A stretch of 46,027 nt of DNA from Myxococcota bacterium (GTDB lineage: Bacteria; Myxococcota_A; UBA796; UBA9615; JAKLKC01): assembly GCA_023150875.1 (NCBI GenBank), contig JAKLKC010000053.1, positions 1-46,027 of the forward strand, read 5' to 3'. Below are positions 7,648 to 16,844 of the stretch, piece by piece. The position numbers and the translations under genes were made by a program. The notes below the pieces were generated by a model. That model was given only the letters and a program-made list of their open reading frames with translations. It was not told the DNA's origin and did no database searches. Positions within the stretch are counted from its first letter, which is position 1, and each line of letters begins with the position of its first letter.

Positions 7648-10469
7648 GCGGGACCCTGGACAGGGCCTACGCGCTCCGGGCGTGGGCGTTGCTGCTGCCC
7701 TGGGACCGGGAGCCCGGGGACGAGGGGGCGTTCGCCGCGGTCCCCCGGGAAGTGGTGAAGCGTCTCGGCCTCCCGGAAGAGCTGGACCCCTCCGAGAGGG
7801 CCCTCGTGTGCGCCTGCGCCATCGACGCCTACGCGGCGCAGATCGGCGCGGCGGCGGGGCCGGCGGCTGAGCCCGGCGGCGGGTCGCGGAGCCTGCCGGC
7901 GCTGAGGCACCCCCTCTCGGCCACGAGCCTGAGGGGAGGCACGCGGAGCGGCCCCGCGGACGGCGCCGCCGCGTACATGGACTTCATGGGATCGCTGGGG
8001 GTGGCGGCCCGGGGCGACGGGCAGGCGGACTCCGAGTGGTATCGGGACCTGTGGTTCCAGCTCGCGGAGGCCATGTCCTCGGGCCCGGCGGCAATGGTCC
8101 CGGGGAGCCGGCGGATCCCGGACTTCCCGGTGTGGGCCCACAGGACCCTGACGGCGGCCCTGGTGGGGGCGCGGTACTCCGGCGCGGTCCGGGCCGACGG
8201 CGGAGGCGGCGGGGCGGCCCTGCTCTACCTGCACCTCGGCCCCGTCCAGGACTTCATCGCCGCGGCGCGGCGCACCCACGACCTGTGGGTGGGCAGCTTC
8301 ACGGTGAGCTACCTGGCGTTCCGGATGGTGAGGGAGATCGTGGAGAGGGCGGGCCCCGACGCCGTGGTCTACCCGGACCCCACCGTCTTCCCCCTGGCGC
8401 GGTTGGAACACCGCGGGCCGGAGGACGTGGAGCCCCAGGACCGGATCCGGCCGTGCATCCCCAACAAGCTCCTGGCGGTGGTCCCGGCGGGCCGGGCGCC
8501 GGAGCTGGCCCAGGGCGCGGCAGCCCGGGCGCTGGAGACCTGGATGGGGATGGCGGAGGCTTGCCGGGCGGGGGTCTACGAGGCGCTGGCGAGGGGGAAC
8601 GGTGCTCGGGACCTGGCCGGCGCCGACGACTGGCGCGGGTTCGCCGAGCAGGTCGACGCCCACCTCGAGATCGACGCCGTCGTGCAGCCCTGGCCCGACC
8701 GGCGCGAGGACGTGGCGGCGCTGCTGGCCGGGCTCGGCGTGGAAGGCCGCGAGGGGTTGGAGGGGCTGCCCAGCGGCGTCACCGGGGACGCCTACGGAGC
8801 CCTCTTCGACACCACCCACCGCCTCCTCGTGGCGCACCGGCGGGCCGCTCCCCGCGTCCAACCCCCGGGGGACGACCGGCCCAAGTGCGACCTCTGCGGC
8901 GAGAGGGAGAGGATGGGGCCCGCGCGGAAGAGCAGGGAGTTCTGGCGCGAGCTGGGGGCGGCCCTCCAGCGGGCGGAGTCCGGCAACCAGGGTGGAGGAC
9001 CGCTCCCCGACCGCCTCTCCCTCCAGGTGGCGGACGGCGAGGGGCTCTGCGCCGTGTGCTTCACCAAGCGCCACGCCCCCCGGTACTGGTACGGTAGCAG
9101 GAAAGGGGGGCTGGGCCTGGAATGGGAGCGGCGGGACCGGGACCGCCCGTGGCTGCGGTTCCCCTCCACCGCGAGCATCGCGTCGGCCCCCCTCCGGTGG
9201 CGCCTCGCGGAGGTCCGAGACACCGTGCCCTTCCGGAAGTGGTGCTCGGCGCTCGACCGCCTCCACGCGCGGGACCTCTTGAGCTTCGACCCCCCGGGCA
9301 ACCTCGTCCCAGGCGTGGGCGAGGTCGGCCCCGGGGCGGTCTTCCCCTTCGACGGGACGTGGTGCTACGAGAGCGCCTACGACCCGGCGACCGCCTGGCG
9401 GGACCACCGGGAGGCGTCGCCGTCCGAGGCCGACGCGAAGAAGCTGGGCCCTCCGCTCCTGGCGGCGGACCGGCTCCGGCGCCAGGTCCTCGCCGACCTC
9501 GGCCCGGGCACCGGGGCGAGCCCCTACTACGCGGTCCTGGCCATGGACGTGGACCGCCTGGGGGAGTGGCTGACAGGGAGGCATCGCCGCACCCCCACCT
9601 GCGCCGAGGCGGCCACGGACCTGACCGGACCGCCGTGGGACTCGACCCCGCGCCCCCTCTTCCCCGCCCTCCACCGGGAGATCTCCCGACGGATCGCCCG
9701 CCTCGCCACGAGGGCGATCCCCGAGGCGATCGAGGGGATCGGCCTCGGGCGGGTGGTGTACTGCGGGGGCGACGACGTCCTGGCCCTCCTCCCCCTGCGG
9801 AGCGCCCTGCCGGTCGCCCAGGAGGTGCGGGACCGGGTGCGCGCCGAGGAGGGGCTCGGGGACAGGGTCGGGATCAGCGCCGGGATCGCCGTCGCCCACT
9901 TCACCCGCCCCCTCTCCCGGGCGATCCAGGAGGCCCGGGACGCCCTCCACGAGGCGAAGGAGACGAGGCGCCGGATCGGGGAGAAGGGGGAGCGGGACCG
10001 CTGGCGGGTGCGCGCGGCGGTGCGCTCGGGAGCGCCGCTGGTGGTGGACGCGCCCTTCGAGATCCCCCGCCCCCGGGGCGGGGAGCTCCGGGTGATCGAC
10101 GGGCTCCTGGACCTCCAGAGGGACATCGCCGGCGTGGCCGACGCCGCGGGCGACGCCGAGTCCATCGGCAACGTGGCCGCGGCGTACGCCCTGGAGCGGG
10201 AGGTGGGGGTCCTGGACGCACCTGGGTTGGAGGATGCCCTGATCCATCGCCTGCGGGTCCTCCTGGGTACCGACAGGACCACGGCGTCGAGGGACGATCC
10301 CTCGGTGTTGCTGGAGATCCTCCTGGCCCGCTTCCGCGCCGAGCTTCCACCGCCGCCAGGCCCGGGGAGGAGGCTGGTGGACCTGCTCCTCCTCCTGCGC
10401 TTCCTGGAGAGGGAGCGCCACGGGCTCCCGCCGTGGGGATCCGACGGAATGCCGGAGGGGAGGCGATGA
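7644..10469 (+). CDS. cmr2: type III-B Cas10/Cmr2, cyclase-competent, HD motif absent
   Basis: 941 residues, the large subunit of the Cmr complex. The first palm domain carries GPVQDFIAAARR (199-210) and DLWVGSF. Zinc-binding cysteines are C415/C418 and C469/C472. The second palm has the cyclase motif GGDD at 708-711 (YCGGDDVLALLPL), so cyclic oligoadenylate synthesis is expected upon target RNA binding. The N-terminal region keeps the RHPLS segment, but where other Cmr2 proteins have an HD nuclease motif (LLHDPP) this one reads LLLPWDREPGD. Single-stranded DNase activity is therefore probably lost. The start overlaps the cmr1 stop and the stop overlaps the cmr3 start. Confidence 0.95.
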   Translation: MSGTLDRAYALRAWALLLPWDREPGDEGAFAAVPREVVKRLGLPEELDPSERALVCACAIDAYAAQIGAAAGPAAEPGGGSRSLPALRHPLSATSLRGGTRSGPADGAAAYMDFMGSLGVAARGDGQADSEWYRDLWFQLAEAMSSGPAAMVPGSRRIPDFPVWAHRTLTAALVGARYSGAVRADGGGGGAALLYLHLGPVQDFIAAARRTHDLWVGSFTVSYLAFRMVREIVERAGPDAVVYPDPTVFPLARLEHRGPEDVEPQDRIRPCIPNKLLAVVPAGRAPELAQGAAARALETWMGMAEACRAGVYEALARGNGARDLAGADDWRGFAEQVDAHLEIDAVVQPWPDRREDVAALLAGLGVEGREGLEGLPSGVTGDAYGALFDTTHRLLVAHRRAAPRVQPPGDDRPKCDLCGERERMGPARKSREFWRELGAALQRAESGNQGGGPLPDRLSLQVADGEGLCAVCFTKRHAPRYWYGSRKGGLGLEWERRDRDRPWLRFPSTASIASAPLRWRLAEVRDTVPFRKWCSALDRLHARDLLSFDPPGNLVPGVGEVGPGAVFPFDGTWCYESAYDPATAWRDHREASPSEADAKKLGPPLLAADRLRRQVLADLGPGTGASPYYAVLAMDVDRLGEWLTGRHRRTPTCAEAATDLTGPPWDSTPRPLFPALHREISRRIARLATRAIPEAIEGIGLGRVVYCGGDDVLALLPLRSALPVAQEVRDRVRAEEGLGDRVGISAGIAVAHFTRPLSRAIQEARDALHEAKETRRRIGEKGERDRWRVRAAVRSGAPLVVDAPFEIPRPRGGELRVIDGLLDLQRDIAGVADAAGDAESIGNVAAAYALEREVGVLDAPGLEDALIHRLRVLLGTDRTTASRDDPSVLLEILLARFRAELPPPPGPGRRLVDLLLLLRFLERERHGLPPWGSDGMPEGRR

Positions 10470-11746
10470 GCGCCGTGTCGACCGTGTTCTTCGAGCCGCT
10501 GGACGTGCTGTTCTTCCGCGACCACCGCCCCTTCGACGCGGGCTTGCACTCCTTCGGGCGGTCCACCTTCCCCCAGCCCAGCGTGATCCGGGGGGCGCTG
10601 CGGACCGCTCTCTTCCTGGCTTCCGGTGCGCGCTTCGACAGCAACGAGCCGGGGTTCGGGGCCCCGGAGCCTTGGGTCACCCCGGTCCTGGGCGGCCGGA
10701 AGTGCCCGGGAAGCCTCTCCGTCCGGGGCCCCTTCCTGGCTCGGGGAGGGGCGGGGGGCGCCGGGCTCCAGCCCCTCCTGGCGATGCCGGCGGACCTCGA
10801 CGTCCGGGAGCTGGACCCGCCGCCCGGTCGGGCCGGTGGCGGGTCCCCGGCCGCGGCGCGGGAGCGGGAGCTGGTCCGTTCCAATCCGTTGGACATGGGG
10901 GCCCTACCGGCCCCGAGGCCGGTCCGCCTGCACCGCTGGAGGACGGGCGACGAGGCGCCGCTGGCGGAGTGGGGCGGGTCCCTGCCCTGGTCCCCGGTGG
11001 CCGCCGGAAAGGGGGGAGGCGCGGCCTACCTCGCCGGGGAGGGGATCGGCTGGTACCTGGGGGGCGAGGACGAGCGGCGGACCGTTACCCCGGGGGAGGG
11101 CTGGGTGGTCCGGGAGGGGGAGGCGCTCGAGTACGAGGAGCGGATCGGGATCCAGCGGGACGCGGCCACGCTGGTCGTCCAGGAGGGGATGCTCTACGCC
11201 ACCCGGTGCCTGAGCTTCCGGCGCGGCTTCGGCCTGGCCGCGGAGGTGGACTGGGAGGCCACCGCGAGCGCCGGAGGCGTGGGGTTGGAAGGGGTCGAAG
11301 CGGCGCGGCGGCGCCTCCACGAGCTGAGCGGGAGCACGATCTCCCTGGGAGGGAAGGGCCACCGGGCGAGGGTCCACGTCCGGGAGGGGGGGGTGGTCCC
11401 CCGGGGCCTCGGAGCGGGTGAGGCCGGCTCTCGGCTCCGGGCCTGGCTCCTTACCCCCACGCCCTTCAAGACCGGGGAGGGGGGCGTGCCCGAGGTCCTC
11501 GTCCCGGGGAGGGGGGCGGGGCTGGTGTCCATCGCCGCGGGCCGGCCGGTGGCGACGGGCGGGTTCGACATGGCCGGGGGTCGTCCCCGCCCCCTACGGC
11601 CCGCCCTGCCCGCGGGTTCGGTGCTCCACTTCGATTGGACGGAGGGTGGAAACATGGAGGGGTGGTGGACGGAGGCCCTCGCGAGCGAGGACCGGCGCAC
11701 GGGGTTTGGAGTCGCGCTGATGGGCGCTTGGAAGGAGTCGAGATGA
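10466..11746 (+). CDS. cmr3: type III-B CRISPR RAMP protein Cmr3
   Basis: 426 residues. The N-terminus FFEPLDVLFFRDHRPFDAG and the following QPSVIRGALRTALF are characteristic of Cmr3, which binds the 5' tag of the crRNA and contacts Cas10. The C-terminal half has the RAMP strand pattern and a glycine-rich segment near GFDMAGGRPRPLRPALPAGS. It overlaps cmr2 by 4 bp at its start and cmr4 by 4 bp at its end, with AGGCGATGA and AGATGA junctions. The assignment is confident from both motif and gene order. Confidence 0.92.
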   Translation: MSAVSTVFFEPLDVLFFRDHRPFDAGLHSFGRSTFPQPSVIRGALRTALFLASGARFDSNEPGFGAPEPWVTPVLGGRKCPGSLSVRGPFLARGGAGGAGLQPLLAMPADLDVRELDPPPGRAGGGSPAAARERELVRSNPLDMGALPAPRPVRLHRWRTGDEAPLAEWGGSLPWSPVAAGKGGGAAYLAGEGIGWYLGGEDERRTVTPGEGWVVREGEALEYEERIGIQRDAATLVVQEGMLYATRCLSFRRGFGLAAEVDWEATASAGGVGLEGVEAARRRLHELSGSTISLGGKGHRARVHVREGGVVPRGLGAGEAGSRLRAWLLTPTPFKTGEGGVPEVLVPGRGAGLVSIAAGRPVATGGFDMAGGRPRPLRPALPAGSVLHFDWTEGGNMEGWWTEALASEDRRTGFGVALMGAWKESR

Positions 11747-12780
11747 GCGAGGAGTCGAACGCCGGAGGCGGCCGGATCCGGGAGCCCGGGATGCTGGTCT
11801 TCTACTACACCGAGACACCCCTCCACGCCGGGAGCGGCACGGGGATCGGTGCCATCGACCTGCCCATCCAGCGGGAGCGGATGAGCGGCCTCCCCATCGT
11901 CCAGGGCTCGGGGATCAAGGGGGCGTGGCGGGAGGCCATGAGGCAGCGGGTGGGGCGGGGTGCGGCGCGGGACTCGAAGGCCGGCGACGGGAAGGGGGCC
12001 GACCTGGTGCTGTCCTGGTTCGGGCCCGAGCCCCCGCGGGTGGGGGACGGGGAGGGCAAGACGGGGGAGGCCGCGCCCACCTTCGCCGGTTGCGTCTCCC
12101 TCGGGGACGCCCGGCTGCTGCTGCTGGCGGTGAGGACCCTCAAGGGGGGGTGGGCGTGGGTCACCTGCCCGCTGATCCTGGAGAGGCTGGTTCGGGACCT
12201 GGAGATCCTGGGTATGGAGCTCCCCGGTTGGGTCTCCCCGGGGGCGGATCTCGCGGGGGCGTGGGTCTCGAAGGGGGCGAAGAGCGCGGTGGTGTCCGAG
12301 GGGCGGCTGGTCATCGAGGACTTCGACTACGCGGCGGAGGAGCGGGAGGAGGTGGACCGGCTCGGGGAGTTCCTGCGGGAACGTGCCTTCCCGGACACGC
12401 CGAGCTACGCCCCCTTCCGGGACCGGATCCCCGGGCAGCTCGCGGTGCTGCCGGACGAGGAGCTGCTGTTCCTGGCGCACCACGCGACCGAGGTGGTGGC
12501 GAGGATCAGGATGGACGGCGGCACCGGGACGGTGGCGAAGGGGGCGCTCTGGTCCGAGGAGAGCATCCCCGCCGAGTCCTTCCTTTGGTCCCTGGGCACC
12601 TTCACCGGCGACCGGCGGCCCGGCGAGGAGGCGGGGGCGGGAGCGATGCGGAGGGACTTCGTGGCCGCCGCCCGGGAGTGCGCTCGGATCCGCCTGGGCG
12701 GGGACCGCACCGTGGGCCGGGGCGTGGTCGGCGTCCGCGTGTACGCGCCCGGCGCGGAGACAGAAGGGAGCCAGCCGTGA
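11743..12780 (+). CDS. cmr4: type III-B backbone RNase Cmr4
   Basis: 345 residues. Cmr4 is the repeated backbone subunit that cuts target RNA every six nucleotides. The family motif HAGSGTGIGAIDLPIQRER is intact; D39 aligns with the catalytic Asp26 of Pyrococcus Cmr4, so RNA cleavage should be retained. SGSGIKG-like RAMP basic residues follow (QGSGIKGAWREAM). The C-terminal GGDRTVGRGVVGVRV is the glycine-rich loop. It overlaps its neighbours by 4 bp on both sides, and the cmr5 GTG is embedded in its stop (GTGA). Confidence 0.95.
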   Translation: MSEESNAGGGRIREPGMLVFYYTETPLHAGSGTGIGAIDLPIQRERMSGLPIVQGSGIKGAWREAMRQRVGRGAARDSKAGDGKGADLVLSWFGPEPPRVGDGEGKTGEAAPTFAGCVSLGDARLLLLAVRTLKGGWAWVTCPLILERLVRDLEILGMELPGWVSPGADLAGAWVSKGAKSAVVSEGRLVIEDFDYAAEEREEVDRLGEFLRERAFPDTPSYAPFRDRIPGQLAVLPDEELLFLAHHATEVVARIRMDGGTGTVAKGALWSEESIPAESFLWSLGTFTGDRRPGEEAGAGAMRRDFVAAARECARIRLGGDRTVGRGVVGVRVYAPGAETEGSQP

Positions 12781-13229
12781 CCGAGGAGAAGAGGCGTGAC
12801 GGGACCGCGACGACCGGCCTGGCCCAGGGCGGCACCGTGGCGGGCCAGATCGAGCAGCGGAGGGCGGCCTGGGCCTGGGCGAGGGTCGAGGAGGTCGCCG
12901 CCTGGGACAAGGCGAGCAAGGACAGGGAGGAGTACGCCGGCCTGGCCCTGAAGCTCCCCGCCCTGCTCCAGACCAGCGGGCTGGGTCAGACCATGGCGCT
13001 GCTGTTCGCCAAGGGGGGCGGTGGGAAGGAGGGCTCGGGAAACCGGGCCTACCGCACGATGTATCTCCAACTTCAAGCCTGGCTCCGGGCACGGATGCGG
13101 TGGCGCGAGGACCAGGAGGCGATGGAGCGCATCGTCGCCTGCTCCCCGGAGGCATACCGGCAGGCGACGCGGGAGGTCGCCGCCGTCTCCGAGTGGATCA
13201 AGCGGTTCGCCAAGGGGCGGATCGAGTGA
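12777..13229 (+). CDS. cmr5: type III-B small subunit Cmr5
   Basis: 150 residues from GTG 12777, which overlaps the cmr4 stop and has GAAGGGAG just upstream. It is mostly helical. The family pattern is visible: a central LPALLQTSGLGQTMALLFAKG, then AYRTMYLQLQAWL, and a C-terminal helix ending EWIKRFAKGRIE. Cmr5 lines the inner filament facing the target RNA. The N-terminal 20 residues are a variable extension. A 49-bp gap to the cmr6 ATG is the only sizeable spacing in the operon. Confidence 0.9.
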   Translation: MTEEKRRDGTATTGLAQGGTVAGQIEQRRAAWAWARVEEVAAWDKASKDREEYAGLALKLPALLQTSGLGQTMALLFAKGGGGKEGSGNRAYRTMYLQLQAWLRARMRWREDQEAMERIVACSPEAYRQATREVAAVSEWIKRFAKGRIE

Positions 13230-13278
13230 GCCCCCGCGGGGCGTGACGGAGCCCCGCGCGGCTCGCCGAAGGGAAGAC

Positions 13279-14223
13279 ATGGGCAACGGCCGAGACACGT
13301 TTCGACCCGGAGGTACGGGGGGGGGAGGAGGCCGGCCGGGGGGCGCGGATCGGTGGCCTCCCCGCGACCGCGACGGAGGGAGCCGCGACGGAGGGGACGG
13401 CGAGATGTGCCTGCCGCTGCCCGGAGACACGGCGCGGCGGGTGCCGGCCCGGCCGAGCCAGGGAGACAACATCGGGCTCTGGCTCGACAAGTTCGTGCGA
13501 CGGCGGAGCCCCTCGCCCGAGGCCCTCCGCAAGGGCGACGCCTGGGCCATCAAGTCCGAATACCGGGACCGGGCGCTGGCCCCCTTCTGGAGGGAGATCA
13601 CCGGGGCGGCGCGGGCCTGGAGGTCCGAGGCGGGGGTCCAGGGGCTCGCCCGGTCGGGCGAGGCGGTGAGGGCCCTCCACGGCGACGGAGGCTGGCGCAC
13701 CCACGACGCGAAGGTCCACGGGCGCCTGCTGGTGGACTACGGCCGGGCGACGTCCACAGAGATGAGCCTGTCCTTCCACCCCACCTGGGGGGTGCCGAGG
13801 ATCCCCGCCAGCGGCGTGAAGGGGGCCCTCCGCGCCTACCTGGAGGAGACGGGGGAGGCCGACCCGGTCCTGGACGCGCTGTTCGGCGGGACCGAGAGGG
13901 CGGGCGCCCTGGTCTTCCACGACGCCCTGCCCCTCGGGGGGACCTTCAAGCTGGCCTTGGACGTGCTCACCCCCCACCACGGCAAGTACTACCAGGAGGG
14001 AGCCCCCCCCGGGGACTGGATGAGCCCGGTGCCCCACACCTTCCTCACCGTCGTCGATACCACCTTCCGGTTCGCCATCGGCTTGGACGAGCGCCGATTG
14101 GAAGGGATGGCTCCCAAGGTCGCCTTGGACCTGGCCGTCCAGGGCCTCAGGGAAGCGCTCGACTCCCGCGGGGTCGGCGCCAAGAGGGCCGCGGGCTACG
14201 GTCGCCTGGGGAGGATCCCGTGA
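13279..14223 (+). CDS. cmr6: type III-B CRISPR RAMP protein Cmr6
   Basis: 314 residues from ATG 13279, preceded by AAGGGAAG. After a Gly/Arg-rich N-terminal stretch (about 40 residues) the Cmr6 core appears: DNIGLWLDKFV, then the RAMP motif WGVPRIPASGVKGALRAYL, VFHDALP, the LTPHHGKYYQ segment and the terminal glycine-rich VGAKRAAGYGRLG. Cmr6 sits at the head of the complex with Cmr1. The stop codon overlaps the GTG of the downstream ATPase gene by 4 bp, which ties that gene to the Cmr operon. Confidence 0.93.
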   Translation: MGNGRDTFRPGGTGGGGGRPGGADRWPPRDRDGGSRDGGDGEMCLPLPGDTARRVPARPSQGDNIGLWLDKFVRRRSPSPEALRKGDAWAIKSEYRDRALAPFWREITGAARAWRSEAGVQGLARSGEAVRALHGDGGWRTHDAKVHGRLLVDYGRATSTEMSLSFHPTWGVPRIPASGVKGALRAYLEETGEADPVLDALFGGTERAGALVFHDALPLGGTFKLALDVLTPHHGKYYQEGAPPGDWMSPVPHTFLTVVDTTFRFAIGLDERRLEGMAPKVALDLAVQGLREALDSRGVGAKRAAGYGRLGRIP

Positions 14224-16844
14224 CGGGGAAGTACCTCGACGAGAGCCCCTACACGCCCGAAAAGGGGCCAGCCCGGGACCTCGCCCGGAGCATCGCCGAG
14301 TGGGTCGCGGACGCCGGGAGGCGCTCGTCCGACGGGGCGTGGGTCGCGGGGGTCCACGGGGACAGGGGCACGGGCAAGACGTCGCTGCTGAAGGGAGTCT
14401 TGGAAGAGCTGGAGGAGAGGGGGAGGCGAGGCGAGGGAGGGAAGCCGGGGGAGGGTGACGGGCGCGGATTGGACTCTCCGGTAGACTGGGGTCCGCCCCG
14501 GGTCGTGCTCCCCCATCCCCGGCCAAAGTCGGGGTTCGGGGCGGAGAAGGTGCAGTCCCCGCGACGCCGGGATGGCCGGGAGGCCGGGGAGCCGCCGCAG
14601 CCCGGGGCTGCGACGGGGCGCACGACGGACAGGTTCCTGGCGCCCTCCATGACCCGATCCGGCGACGGGCTCCTCTTCGTTCTGCTGGACCACCTCCATC
14701 GATTCTACGCCCGGCCTGGCGCCTCCCCGGCTTCGGGCCGGTCCGCGTCCTGGGGCGGATCCCGGCCCGAGGACTTCCTCGCGGACGGCGGGGGCGCGGA
14801 TCCCTATGCGAGGGCACGCCGCGCGGAGGCGAGGAGACACGACCTCCCCCTCTTCCTCCAGTACGCCCGGGAGGTCGCTCCTTCCCGAGACAAGCTCCCC
14901 GAATACTTCGCCGAGCAATACCAGGAGGCGGCCACGGCGACCGCCAACATCCAGAGGCGATTCGCGGAGATCCTGGACGAGATCCGCAGGCCGGGCAAGG
15001 ACGCGGTGGTCCTGTTCGTCGACGACCTGGACCTCCAACCCCAGCGGAGCCTGGAGATGTTGGAGCTCATCCACCTGTTCCTCCACCGGCCGGGCGTCGT
15101 GGTGCTCCTCGCCGCCGACCGGGACCTCCTGCTCCACAGCCTGGAGGAGGGGCTGAGGGAGAGGTGGCCGTTGGCCGCCCACTCCCAGCGAGGGTTCGCG
15201 GGGACGCCGGGCCTCGCCGCGGAGCTGATGGCCAAGTTGATCCCCCTCTGGTGGACGGTGCCGACCCCCACCCCGGCGGAGCGGGTCGCCTTCGCCTGGA
15301 GCGGCAGGGGCGGCGAAGAGGGGGGGGCTCTCCGAGTGGCATGGAAGAAGGAGCCCCTGGAGGGGCTCCTGAGCATGGCGAACGTCGCGCGCCATTCCCG
15401 GGAACTGCGGCAGGAGAGGTGGCGAGAGGGAAGCCGCCCGGAGGGGCCCGCACCGGGCGGGAAGGAAGACCCCGTCCAGAGGGAGATCCTGGAGCGCCTC
15501 CTCCCGGACACGTGGCGGGGCCTGGTGGCGTACCGGAACCGCCTCCAGTCCGTCGTGGACAGGGCAATGGCGAGCCACGGGCGTACGAGCGGAGCGGGCG
15601 AGGGGGACGCCTTCGCGGCCGTCGCCGCGGACTTGAGCCGTCGCTGGGCCGCCTTGGGGTTGGACGCGGACGGGTTGCCGTCGTGGGCGGCCCTCCTCCT
15701 CGCCGTGGACGTGCGCTGGCCCGAGCTCCAGGTCTGGAGCGTCGCCGACCGGGACCCCAGGGCGCTTCGGGAGTTCCTCATCGGGCTCGGCGAGATCGTC
15801 GACAAGGGGGAGGTCCTGGGCGCTGGCGCGGGGCCGCAGGGCCCGGGGACGATCCCCCTGCTGGACCGGGTCGGCCCCCCGTTCCTGGACGGGATGCGCC
15901 TCCACTACGCCCGGGTCGCCCTCGCCTGGCTCGGGAAGCAGTGGAGCCAGGTGTGGAGTCCCGGCTCCATCGGCGCCTTCGCGAGGCTCCGGTGGCTGGT
16001 GGTCAGCCTGAACCAGGACGCCCTCGGCCTCACGCGGGCCCGGAGGTCCGGCGTGGGCGGGCCGGCCGAGGAAGCGGAGATGGAGGCCTGGCACGTGGAC
16101 CTCCAGGCCCACGCCCTCCTGCCCGGCCCCCGGGCGGACGCGGTGGGGCTCCGCGCCGCCCGCGCCGACGCGCGGCGTCTCATCGAGGAGAGGGGGGTCC
16201 GCTCCTTCGACGGCGCCCTCCAGGTCTTCGCCAAGGCCCAGATCCCCCTGGCCGCGTGGCTCGGCTGGTACCTGAGACACGTGGGGCTTGCCGCGGTGTA
16301 CAACGAGTGGCAGGGGGTCTGGACCCCCTTCCTCATCCCCCCCGAGGTGGGCCTGGTGCGGGCCCCGGGGACAGGCGTGTTCCACCGGCTCCGCATCCAC
16401 GAGCCCGAGGATGTGCCGGAGGGTCCCGGCGACCAGGCGGTGGTCATCGTGGACCTGAGCGGGAAGGCCACCCCCGCGCAGCTCCGGGAGTTCTGGACCC
16501 GCGGCCCTGGGGGGGAGGAACAGGTGCGCGCCGGGCACCGCTACCTGCTCCAGGTGCCTGAGGGGACAGGGTCACGGGTGGAGGCCGACGACGCCGTCCC
16601 CATCCTCGAGGACGTGATGGAGCTGCTCCGCGTGCTCCGCGACTCCGAGGGGGTGCGCGCCTTCCACTTGGGCTTCGCAGGGCCCACCGCCCTGGCGTTC
16701 CTGCTGGGCCGGCACCTGAACGCCCAGGGGGTGGTCCACCTGTACGAGCTCCTGAAGAAGGGCGAGCAGACGCGCTACGAGTACGTCTTCGACCTGGACG
16801 GGGAGGACGGGGGGGGAGAGGGCGGTGCCGAGGGCGAACGCTGA
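14220..16844 (+). CDS. RdrA-like P-loop ATPase with C-terminal SAVED domain
   Basis: 874 residues from GTG 14220, with GGGGAGGA 6 nt upstream. Walker A is GDRGTGKTS (47-55, K53); Walker B is VVLFVDDLDL with D268/D269, followed by HRPGVVVLLAADRDLLL, as in KAP-family ATPases and RdrA of RADAR. Residues about 65-140 form a Pro/Arg/Gly-rich insertion. A helical middle region runs to about 650. The last ~200 residues look like SAVED: AAWLGWYLRH (678-687), VVIVDLSGK (741-749), FHLGFAGPTALAFLLGRHLN (815-834) and HLYELL (840-845). SAVED domains bind cyclic oligonucleotides in CBASS and in type III CRISPR (CalpL). I infer an ATPase gated by the product of Cas10. The deaminase gene overlaps its end by 20 bp. 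Confidence 0.85.
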   Translation: MTGKYLDESPYTPEKGPARDLARSIAEWVADAGRRSSDGAWVAGVHGDRGTGKTSLLKGVLEELEERGRRGEGGKPGEGDGRGLDSPVDWGPPRVVLPHPRPKSGFGAEKVQSPRRRDGREAGEPPQPGAATGRTTDRFLAPSMTRSGDGLLFVLLDHLHRFYARPGASPASGRSASWGGSRPEDFLADGGGADPYARARRAEARRHDLPLFLQYAREVAPSRDKLPEYFAEQYQEAATATANIQRRFAEILDEIRRPGKDAVVLFVDDLDLQPQRSLEMLELIHLFLHRPGVVVLLAADRDLLLHSLEEGLRERWPLAAHSQRGFAGTPGLAAELMAKLIPLWWTVPTPTPAERVAFAWSGRGGEEGGALRVAWKKEPLEGLLSMANVARHSRELRQERWREGSRPEGPAPGGKEDPVQREILERLLPDTWRGLVAYRNRLQSVVDRAMASHGRTSGAGEGDAFAAVAADLSRRWAALGLDADGLPSWAALLLAVDVRWPELQVWSVADRDPRALREFLIGLGEIVDKGEVLGAGAGPQGPGTIPLLDRVGPPFLDGMRLHYARVALAWLGKQWSQVWSPGSIGAFARLRWLVVSLNQDALGLTRARRSGVGGPAEEAEMEAWHVDLQAHALLPGPRADAVGLRAARADARRLIEERGVRSFDGALQVFAKAQIPLAAWLGWYLRHVGLAAVYNEWQGVWTPFLIPPEVGLVRAPGTGVFHRLRIHEPEDVPEGPGDQAVVIVDLSGKATPAQLREFWTRGPGGEEQVRAGHRYLLQVPEGTGSRVEADDAVPILEDVMELLRVLRDSEGVRAFHLGFAGPTALAFLLGRHLNAQGVVHLYELLKKGEQTRYEYVFDLDGEDGGGEGGAEGER

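Noticed and set aside
14470-14500. TAGACT box inside the ATPase gene as an internal promoter for the deaminase
   Set aside because: The nearest TTGGAC or TGACGG elements have wrong spacing (8 or 20 bp), and the reading frame and overlaps support one operon.
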